DNA from: Heliopora coerulea
Taxonomy: Eukaryota; Cnidaria; Anthozoa; Scleralcyonacea; Helioporidae
Assembly: GCA_030142905.1 (NCBI GenBank)
Contig: JASJOG010000073.1
Coordinates: 992,001 to 1,056,000 of the forward strand
DNA: 64,000 nt
Direction: 5' to 3'
Shown here piece after piece: positions 39,101 to 51,100 of the stretch. The notes beneath the pieces were generated by a model that was given only the letters and a program-made list of their open reading frames with translations, ran no database searches and was not told where the DNA came from. How positions within the stretch are numbered: position 1 is the first letter of the stretch; the number at the start of each line of letters is the position of its first letter. A program made the position numbers and the translations under genes.

Positions 39101-42100
39101 CTGTTCTCCAGTCACAGTCGAACCCTACCACTGTGCCACCAATACCAGTGTGAGACAGTTTACTATACAACTACCCGCAGTATTACTTCACGAGCAAGGT
39201 TTACATATGTATACAGCGGCAAAATTTGGGCAAAATTTGGTATGGTAAAGGTCATAATCCCTTCTGATTACTATTTCTTTACGTATTCGGGCTCAGGAAG
39301 TGAGTGTACACCATACATAGCCTGAATGTCTGTGTAAAGTTAAATTCGAGTACTGCGTAGACAGTGTTAAATGAGGTAAAAAGTTTAGAGGCTGGTGACT
39401 GCCATGACTGATCTCAAAACTTTCCAACGTTTCGAGGCCCTTGGTCAGAGAAAGAAACATGTTCCGAAATAGGAGTAGCAACTATACTAGAGGTTTCATA
39501 CAAAACGAAGTCGTGATAAAAAGTTAACCTATGAAATGTGAGAAACAAAAACAAACAAATCAGCGACTAGGTAACGACCACTGAATTCTAAAAAGACTGA
39601 AACGACACCTAGTTGCACCAGGCTTCATGATTGAATGAAGCCGCCATGGAGGCTGCCATGTAGGTCAAAAATGCGCGTGGGAAAAAGTTGTATTGAATCT
39701 TTCTTTTCACTGACGGTTAATTCAGATAAATGTGCAGTCCTACCGACATTGTCCTCTACTTACTAAGGATAAAAAAAGAAAACTGTCCAAAAATCCGATA
39801 TTTGGGTGAAGTTTATCACAATAGGTTGCGTGTTTTATTGCGTAGGGGACTGGAACGACCTGCAAGTTGATCTACATGTCGGCCTCCATGTTGGCTTCAA
39901 AATACAGTTTGCAGGTATCGTTCCAGTCTTTTTAGAGTTCAATGGTAATGACAGGGAAGTCATTTGTTATTTTTAAACGACAATCAGCAAACCGGCATTG
40001 GGTAAACGGAGAGCCGGTTTATTGATCGAAGGTAAAAAGGAAACAAATTACTAACCATGTTGTGGAGGAGACGATGACAAAACTTCTTAGGATTAGACAT
40101 ACGGTCGTAGCAGTGAAAACTCAACCAATGATATAAAAATAGAATACGAAGGGCCTTCGCTCCAAACGTTGGAAATCTTTGAGATCTGTCGCGGCAGTTA
40201 CCAACCTTTGAACTTTTTGCCTCTTGAAAGTATATAATATTCGGGCAAATTAATCTGGAGCCCCAACCCAATCAAATGGGTTAACTATTTTCCTGTATGA
40301 TGTACGGGATATTTTTCCGAGTTTTAGACTCAATAAAACCAAATTTCAGTATTTCAGCACAATTTTATGATTCTTATGACTCGTACGAAACCTGAGTAAT
40401 AAGCAACGTGATGTCCGTGTAAAGCTACAAGAACTTCATCTTTTTTCCACGCAAACTTCGCGTATAAATAAACGGTTCTAGTTACTGTAGAGTGTTACAA
40501 ACTTTCACGTAGTATTATTCTTATGACAGTCTCAGGTGTACAAACGTAATATCCTGAACTTTACTCACACAAAGTTTCTCTATCAAGCCAGTCTCCCTCG
40601 ATCTAGACAAAGGAAAGATTCTAGTAAATAACAGTATATATTAGTAGGACATACCGTATCTGTCAGACAGTATCTGCCTGTCTAGTTTATCGGTTAACCT
40701 GTATGAATACAGTGTATGCACGTACACATATTTTACGAACCCATTCAGAATGCTTCATGATGTGTAGCACAGCAAACGCTCGTTAAACTGATGAGAAGGA
40801 AAAGTCTGGAGTTCGCCAGCATAAATCTGGCAGTTGCATGAATAAAAAATAGAAGTTTGAGGGCCAGTACTTTTTCAGTTTGTAAAAACTGTTATTTGTT
40901 ATCCTCGTAAAATAAAGTTTATTATTATTATTATTATTATTGTTAAGGGTCATTTTAGAACAGTCTGGTTTTTCAAGGTAGTCTATAAGGTGGCCTGGTT
41001 TATGTTTTTATGGTCCAATTTTCGTACTGAGCTTTCTAGCACAAGTCATCTTGATAACAACTAAGGTGTTCTCTGACCAAATTATTTTACTAATACAAGC
41101 TTTCAATTGCCAGTCTGCAATCTTCGACAGGTAAATTAACAATGACGAAATTGAAGATGGACCCTATTATATAGGAGGTAAAAATAGAGTTGATGAAATG
41201 TGGACGTACGTGAATAATGAGGTGGTGTTAAATGATAACAATTTTAATGTTATGGTTAGCAGCATCACTTGCAACGTAGGATGGTATATTGTTCTGGCAG
41301 TTATCTTGAATTGTTGTCGGCATTGGTTGTTTTTGCCGTGTGCCATGATTCAAACGTTTTTCTTTGTTGATAGTTTCCTTTATCAATTATATGTCCGTTG
41401 TCGAAGTCGATTCTGTGGTCGTGGGTCCAGGCATGGTTCGCAATGTTTGAACCCGAGTTATACGTAGTATGGTGTTCCTCATGTGTTCCTTTTTTTCGCG
41501 TTTCAAAACATCTCCCCGTTTCTCCAATGTAAGACCATGAGCAATCCATACAGTCGATTTTGTAGACGACGTTAGTTTGTTTTTCGGTAGAAGGTCTGTC
41601 TTTAGGGGATGGAAATTCTTGCTCAAGTGTCCGTAGCGGTTTGTTCGTGATCCAAATGTCGTATCTCTTAAGGATTCTAGTAAGTGGTTCAGTTAAACCT
41701 TTTATATATGGCAAAACAGCGTAGTTATTGGTTATATCGGGATCAGGATCTGTCAAAGGAAAAAACATGCCAACCAGTTCTTCAGATGTTGGTATCGATT
41801 TCTCTTTGAAAGCATGTCTTTTCTTAATTTCTGAAATAAATTTCATTGGATAGCCGTTGGAAATTAGAGCGTCCGTGACATGTTTGGTTTCTCAAATATT
41901 TCCCTCTTCCGTGTTTGGTAGTGTGGTGGCTCGATGTAGGAGTGTTTCAGCTGTACTTATTTTGTGTTTCTTGTCGTGGTGTGAGTGATAGTCCAAATAT
42001 CTGTCTGTGTGCGTTGGTTTTCGGTGGACATCAGTGGTAATGGTGTCGTTGTTTCGCGTGGTCAAAGTATCCAGGAAAGCGAGTCGTCCCTCATGTTCTT

Positions 42101-45100
42101 GTTCTATCGTAAAAGAGATGTGTGGGTCAATCGAATTGAGAAGATTGTGAAATGTCGTCACTGTGTTCTTTTTGATGATCGAGAAGACGTCATCAACAAA
42201 GCGTTTCCATTTTCGTGGCGGCGTAGATAATTTATTTATGGCCAGCTCCTCAATTTCCTCCATTGAAAGATTTGCTATCATAGGGCTCACAGGGCTTCCC
42301 ATTGCACAGCCATAGATTTGTTTGTACGTGTTATCTTTGTAAGTAAAGTAGTTGTTGGAGAGGGTGAAACGTAGTAGCGTGACGATGTCGTCGATGGATA
42401 GGTTAGTTCTATATTGTAGTGTTTTATCTTTCATTAATTTATTTCGTATCTGTTCACATGCTCTGTCGACAGGGATCGCTGTAAATAATGAAACGACATC
42501 GAATGATGCCATTATTTCATCGTCGTCAATGGTGGTGTTGGCCATCTCTTTGGCAAATTCTGTAGAGTTAGAGATAGAAAAGCCGTTGCTATTTTGAATG
42601 GGCGACAGTATATGTGCAAGGTATTTGGAAGTGTTGTAAAGTGCTGAGCCTGTACATGTGATGATTGGGCGAAGAGGATGGTTTGGTTTGTGGTGCTTGA
42701 TGGATACACGGATAGCGGGAGGTATGGCATCTGTTTAATAGAGTTTTCGATAGGTGGTATCGTCAAGTTTTTGTTGTTTTTTCAATTTGAGCAGATTGGT
42801 GTTAAATTCTCTTTCTATTCTCCGGAACGGAGATCTAGGTATTTCTTCGTAAGTGTCTTTATCGCTCAGTAAGGATTCCATCTTTTCGTCGTAATCGGTG
42901 CGGTCCGTGACTACAAAACAATTTCCCTTGTCAGCTTTCATCACGACGCGCGTGGTGTCTTTCTTTAATTGACGTAGTGACTTTCTTTCTGCTGTGGTTG
43001 TGTTCTTGTGTTGTGAAAGTTTCGATCGGTCTAAAAGGGTTGCAGTAGTAGTCCGAACAATATGCTTCGATTCGTCAGGTAGACGGGCAATGGCGGCTTC
43101 GATTTCGGCAACGATATCTTTGTGTGGGATGTAGGATGGTGTAGGGGCGAATTTGGGTCCTTTTTCGAAGATGGAACGTTTCTTACAAGTCATCTTATAT
43201 ACCGTATATGTTGGTGTAAGTAATGCTTATTTATTTTTGAAGTGAACCACAGTTGTTGGTGCAATTTCCTGACATGTAATGATTTCACTCAAATTGTGGC
43301 TTATACAGAGCAACTCAAAGTACTTAATTTACTTCATACCTGTAGTACACAAAGCCAAACTTTCAATGAGGTTCAGATGAATGCATAAAAAAACTTCTTG
43401 TATTTATCACCCTCCGCAGTTTTTGAAGTCAATATTTATTAGCTTATTCACTACAACAACCATATCGTTTTACTGACTTCGTACGGAAATTTTCACCATA
43501 ACGTTTAGATGCAATATACAGATACAATGTAAACCGCGGGCAGATACTAATTATTTAATTTACCCAAATACAAAATGGTACCTACATATGTAGTTTATCA
43601 AACTCAGAAGTAAAAATTATCAACAACAACCTACTTTGCGGGATGGAAATTATTCATAACGTCCGTTTTGGTGTCCCTGCTATTTCTTGGGGCAGAAAAA
43701 TAGTAGTCTTTACTCCGAAATTTCCGTGATCCAGAATTTTGCAATGAATGTTCCTTTAGGGAGAAAAAAAACAATTGAATGAATGAATGAATGAAATAAA
43801 CCAAAAAGAAACCACCCTAACAAGTGTCAAATCTAATCATGACAAGAAAAATAGTCTGATGTTCATCAGCATAAATCTGGCAGTTGCATGATTGAACAAA
43901 ATAAAAGTTGAAGTGCTATTTCATTGTCTAGTATTACATGTAGTATAATCCATCTAAGCTACCTCTATGTTCTGATTTAAAAATATTTCGTCACTCAGAT
44001 GCAATTTTACGCTGGGCACTTAACTTTATTTAACTCTGTCAAATAATCAAGATACAGTACTGTACAGGTACAGCACTATGCTATATAATCTGATAATCTC
44101 ACTCTAACCAATACTATTAGCAGTGGGCTATACGTGGGTGATTTTAACTTTTTTGATGGGGGAGGGGGGTGTCAAAGGGGACATTTTTAAATCAATATTT
44201 AGAGTAACTTGGTATCAAAAACAATAATTTTGGTGACAAAAATGCAAAATCCAGGTTTCACCGTTCATAAATAGGTGTTTAAATCGAAAATAGCCAAAAT
44301 CGGCAAAAATCTAACATAAAGGAAGTGTTATGCGCTCTAGAATGTGCTATTATTTAATGTTTAAGGTTTTATTTAGATTATACCAATAAAATGGTGACTA
44401 CAGCATTCTTCTCTTGTGTTTCCAATGTTAATTAATGATTACCGTAATTTCTGGCGTATTACTCGTGGGTAATGTGATAATTTTAATGGTTTCGGATGCT
44501 AGTGCGGGTAATGTGCAGGTGTGGGCAATGCGTTAGGTTTTAATCGTTGTCGCACGAATAATAAACTTTTAACAAATGTGAAAAGTGCTTAGCACAAATT
44601 TGAAAATTCTGGTAAGTTTAAACTTCAACTTGTTGGAACATGAAATACCTAAATAATGACTGCTTGAATAATTATACTTTACAAATGCTTAGTCAACGAA
44701 AAAAACGGCTATGGATGTGAAATGAGTACGTTACTAAGATATAAAATGCCAGCAATGCTATTCTAAGGTACTACTGCTCTAGTAATAGGGAGAAATCCTT
44801 ACGGACTTTTACGCAGTGAAATCAAATGTGCATGCTTTTTGTCAGGTGTCGGATCGAATTACCGGTAGTTAAAAATAACCAATGGGAAATCACTGCTAAA
44901 TAAAAAAACAATGTATAAATTTAGAAACAAAGTTTCAAGTTACACAGAGCTGACTTCAAGTTTCACAGACCTGTCTTTGCAAGGGTCCGGCCATTCTTTT
45001 AACCAATCAAAATTAATAGAAAATGATCCTCCAATTACGCCTAAACAGTATAAATACGCGTCAATGGAATCAATTTTTTTAGAGAAAATACCTCGTGCAA

Positions 45101-48100
45101 ACGGAAAACAATCTCGTAAAAATTATTCAATTGAGCAAACTTGCCGTTCTTGCTCATGCGGAAAATATCGGGAATCGAGCTGCTGCACGAGAGTTTGAAG
45201 TTGACGAGTCGATGGTTCGATACTGGCGCAAAAAAAAGACTCAATGGAGAAAATACCGCGGCGTAAACGAAGTTGCCGAACTGGTATTACAAAGTTCCCT
45301 GCATTGGAACGAATTTTAAAAGGGTGTGTTACAAATCAGCGAGAGTATAATAGAGCGGTGACAACAATGTTGTTGTTATTTTTTTATAAATTAAATAAAG
45401 ATCTTACATTAAAAATTTTATTTACGTAGTAATTTTTCTGCGCTCCTTTTAGTGTGCGTTAAATTACTGGTCCTTAACGCAGGCTACGATGTTGCCAGCT
45501 TACAAATAGATTTAATTTATGTATTATATATTTTTAGTGCGGATAATGCGACGGTGCGGGTAATCTGATGAACATTATGTCAAAATTTTGACAAAATTGT
45601 CGAGTGCGGGTAATGCGCCGCGCGGGTAATACGCCGGAAATTACGGTAAGCATTTAAAATTCCCAATTTATTTACAAAATTTGATCAATTTTCCAGGGTT
45701 ACGACTTGTTCTACAGATATCAAAAAAAAAATAAATTAAGAAAAATAAATATTATATTAACTAGTGTCATTCATAGATGGCGCACTCTCAAAATAATACC
45801 ATAAGTAACATTTATCCTTCATTGTATCTTACTACAACCAACTATCACTAAGAGCAAATGGAAAACATTAATGAAAACAATGGTATTGCCACTGAACATT
45901 GTAACAAACTGTCCACAGTGTCCAATTTCACCAGAAAGACATACATGCAATGCTAGGGTCAGCATTCTATTCAATGTATGCTGACCTAAATGGTGACCTG
46001 AAGTGAACTAAATATAAAAAGACAAAGAAAATGCCAACCTCAAATATCAACCTCATACAATTCTAAATAAAAGGACTGATAGTGTCATCAAATGCCACCT
46101 CAGATATGTGCACTTATAAATACAATTAACATTCAGTGTGGGAGTATGGTGTAATCATTAGTTGTGTTAATATGTGTGCAACAGGCGTCATACATCATCA
46201 GTGGATTGGATCACATCTCTATTTCGATTAACATTTTTCTTGGAACATACTAAACTGTGATTATATAAATGCAATCAATGCTATCTCTATCATGTAATTA
46301 ACCTAAATATAAGATATTTTATTATATGATCTAATATATAGAACTGGTTAGCTCATTCACAGTCTCAGACCAGGACAGATATTTCTCTATGCTAATTTGC
46401 CGAAATTGTTATTTTACAACTTTTTGATGGTGAAACCTGAATTTTCACTTTAAATCAAAATAATTGACCATTTCATGTTTCTCACATCATGTGCAAATGA
46501 GAAAAACTGTCCCCTTTGAATTTCATATTTTTTGCCTGTATAGCCCACTCCTAATACTATCTGCCTTGTATGATTACATTTCAGTAAAAATAGTTGGATT
46601 TAGATCAGTAGAGATTTTTTCATCTGGGTTCTCACAGAAAATAAAGTACTGGATATCATCCTAATGGCCTTCAGATTTCAAACATTTCTTTGGAGTAGTC
46701 AGATTCTAAGATCCTCAAACCCTTAGCACCATTATCAGTTTCAATTTTTTCCTAATGGCAAAGCCCCCCCCCCCCTTTCCCCCCCCCAGTGGCCCAATTC
46801 TTCCACTCCTGTCCCTGGTTTGTATGCTTGTATAAAAATTACATGGTTACCTTCCATGAATCAGTTGCCATATTGAAAGCACAAAAGCTCTGATTTTGAA
46901 ATGTTGAACTGCCAGCAGATTTAGTAAGATTATGTAACTTGTAAAAAAATTTCTCGTGGATATGTGCCTAATTCATCAAAAAAATTCTAATTCATTTGTC
47001 CAGTCTTTGAACATTTATATTAAGAAATGATCTTGCAGGCTCTGCCTTCAATTTTAATCTACAGTAAAAGAGAGGAAAAAATAAAGTTAACTGAACTCTG
47101 ACTCAGCAGCATAGTTTGACCAATAAAATATTTAATGCTGTTTTGATGTCTGTTGCTGATGTACATTGTACTTGAATTTTTAAATTAATAAACACATGTA
47201 CAGTAACTTTACACTGGTTCAAGGGTGGCAGAAGAGGGAGAGGGGGGCCAATGGGAGCATAGCCCCCATGTATGGTGAGAATGTCTGAGCCACGACTCCA
47301 TGAAGCAAGGCCTTTGTTCTCACTGTAAGCTGTGTAAAGCATTCCAATGCTACATTTGAGCTATTTTGACCAGTGGCAAAGCTGCCAAAAGCCTAAAATA
47401 TATTCATCTAATAAAACAAAAATTTAATGCAGCTGTAAATTTTTATAGCTGTTTTGTGCATGTCTGTCATGGCAGTGTACGTGTAGAAAAAAAGACCAAT
47501 ATTGTGTTTGTAAAAAATGAATAAAACGTTAACAGAAATTTGGAAATGCAAAAAATTAATAAGATGGATTAAAGCAACAGCATGCTTCAGAATATGGTGC
47601 TTTACAGAATATGATACCAGAGTCTCCCATCAATTCTTGAGCATTTGGACCTCACCCCCATGAAACTCAAACTATTCCCACACTGTTGGATTGGTTTCAC
47701 AGTGACACCAAGTAGTCTATTGGGCAAAGCCAAGCTGTCTAGTGAAATGACTTTTACTGCCATGTGGATCTTGCTCATTTGTTTTTAGGTGCTATTACTA
47801 ACATGTAACTAATGTACAGTAATGCTACATTAAATTTCCTAGCTTGTCAGACACTTTCTTGGCATGATGCAACTATCACTACATGTGTCTCTTTATACAG
47901 AAATACTGTATCAAAACTATATTGTAGATGACCACAAGCTTCATACTATTACATCTTTTTCACATAAATTTAATTCTGACATTTTGAACTTTAACTCCAA
48001 CTCTAAGTTGGTGTTTGAGTGCAAAATGAAGTGATGTAAAATATTTATAAAATATACCCCTTCACGTCATTGGCATCACCAACACTCAGGCCCCAAATTA

Positions 48101-51100
48101 GTGGTCCAAAACAGCTTAGCAACCTTTTTACATGCACCCCACAGAAAAATTTATCTGGAAGAATAGATTTTGCTAAATACCATTTTTTCTTTATTTGGCC
48201 AAGAAGTGAACTACTGACTTTGCTTACATCTAAAATGGAGTTCTGCACAGACAGTTATAAATGAAGCAGAAAGTTTAAAGGTTGTATGTACTCTCCCAAA
48301 AAATGAGAGTAAGAGGTGTTGATGTTTCAAGTGAAAGCCCCTCATCAGGATAAAGAGATGCCTTAGAGTATCCAGCAAGTGATTATATCCTTAGTCATAT
48401 TTATAGGTAGTGCTACTCTGGTTTGGTGGCCAGCAAGAGGTACATACAAGTTGCTAGAAGACATTTCTTAATTGAAGACTAAAATGGAGTCACCAGGTAT
48501 TTCCCCTAGATTTAGGGGTCACCGGATATCTCCTTGATAAATAAAAATTAAAACAAGGTCACTGAGTATCTCCCTTGAAGGAGTCACCAGATATCTCTCC
48601 AAGATTACTGCTAGAAAACAGTAATGACCGAGATAAGATCATAAACTAAGATTATGAGACTAAAACAGGGTCACCAGATATCTCCCCAAGGAAGATATGG
48701 GGTCACCGGGTATCTCCCTGAGAATTAACACTAAACGGGGTCACCGGGTATCTCCCCTTATGTAAGAGGTCACCGGGTATCTCCCCAGAAATATAAAGAG
48801 GAAGGAAGAACAGTAAAAAGCCAACCGAGAAAGAAAAGGAGAAGAAAAAGCAAGTAATGTTTTCGAACAGCTAGAAGAATCTTTTTGTCTGGAAGTATTG
48901 ACTATGAGATTAGTTAATACTGTATTTTACCCAACATTTTGACACTCACGTTACTGGTTGTAAACTCCTTGCAGACAGTACATTTCACTTTGTCCACCTT
49001 TCTACCACCTTTAATGACAATGCCTAGTAATTTAACATCCAAATCATATTCCTAGTTTTCCACAGTTTTTTGTTGAGCCATGTTGGGAACACAATCTTTT
49101 AGACCAAGCCTGAAGCACACCTTTCACTCTTAAAGTGTATGGTAAAATACAAAACAATGGTAACTCCAAATGTTGTAGACAACATTCAGAGGGTTGGTAA
49201 TAACATTTGGAGTTACCATTGTTTTGTATTTTATTAAATACTGAATGGTTCCCACAACTTCTAAAAGGTATGGGGCTCTGTTATATTTTTTGGTAAAGTT
49301 ATTTACTTTTTTTTTTTCAATTGACATTTCCTGGTCAAATGTTGATGCAAAAAGGTGACATTTTGCCAAACAGTATTTAGGTAAGACTTACTGAGCTTTT
49401 AGACAGAACTTCAGAATAACTCATTATGAGAAGCTTTTTTTGAGTGCCGAGTGTTGGTGGGTATTAGTGCTAACAGAAAGTTTTTATCAACTCATGCAAA
49501 AGACAATAAAGGACATGACTGATTTGAATTTCTAATTTATTGGACAATGAATAGGGTCATCACCAGACAATTTGCATGATGGATGTTACCCTGTGTGACA
49601 TTTACATGTATTGTAACGAATGCATTTTTGTCACAGTTCAGTTAGGTGTAAAGTTGATTTAATGAACAAAGTTTTAAGCAACATACCACAAAAAAACATT
49701 ACATACAACATGCAGTTTGCTTTAAAAATCATCATAGCAATGGTTGCATCAACACAGCAGCATGTTTATCAAGTTATCAAACAATGTTAGTTTATGTCAC
49801 TGGAAACTAACATCAGTAAATAAGCTTTGCAGCTTTCATACTGTGGACCTGGCCATAAGAAATATACTTAGTACTTAATCTGTATATAGAAATTTGAAAT
49901 GTAATGGCATTTATCTGTTTCCTTAAAACTCTAAAACCACAAGACTTACAGAAGATTCAACTATATATTCAAACTCTTCATGACCAGCTGAGTAACATTA
50001 GCTATTAATACCTCAGAAAATACCTCAAAAAAGAAACCATGGTACAGAAACAATAACATTATCTACACATGTCTCTGGTACTCTGTGCACAATTATTTCC
50101 TTGTGAGGAACCATTCAATTTTCTAAAATCATATTTGAAAGAAAAGGGAATTTTTCATTTGTTTTCCATAATCCCGGGTGAAGCCCAGGTACCCTGGCTC
50201 ATACTACAATATACTATACATGCAGGTTTACATTTCTTTAAAGATTACACAAATTTATTAAATTCCAGGTATAATAAACATACTGCTATTATACCCGCCA
50301 ACTTTGGAAAGTGCCAAGGATGCAGACTTCAGAGGAAGCAGTAAGGAGCACTACCCCAGGAAAATTTGGAAAGGAAGACTTAATTTAGTGGATCCTGATT
50401 TTTGAGACAGTTGAGACTATTTTTGTTCATTGTTTACAGTAGTTTAATTTGATTTTTTTTTTTAAATTTTTTGTTTTAATTTGTCATCATTTTATCAAAA
50501 ACTGACATAGATATGAAAAATGGTAATATTGTTGTTATTCATTATTCAATGGTTATTCTGTGTAACAGTGATGGCATGCTCAGTTTGGTAGGAAGCCAAT
50601 TAACTACAGTGTACTCAGCCATATATAAATGGCTAATTAGTTACAATTGCTCAATAATGCTGAAGCAAGAACTTCCAAGAATGCTATATGGTATTTTTTA
50701 GATATTTCTGTGACATAAACCCCAAAAAGGCTAAGAACTACTGAAGAGATTGGCAGAGTTGGCAGATACAGTGTATATCATGATATAAACTACAGGTATA
50801 CAGTGTATTTACCATTAAACTGGTAGCCTGACATTATTACCTTCCAATACTGTAAGCTGAATTCACCTTACTTCATGGGCAACAGAAAATTGTGAGGAAG
50901 TACTTCTACTCAAATTTGATAGATTCATAATCATCTTGCTGTCCATTGTTGATTTTTGTTCCTGTTAAGTAAATATTCAACTGTTCAGTAAGTAAATTTA
51001 AAAGTGCTGGTCAATGATTTCAGAATACTGAAACAGTACCAGCATTTAGTCACATACTTTGTTGACATAACATTTTTCATGATACAGTACTGATTTTATT

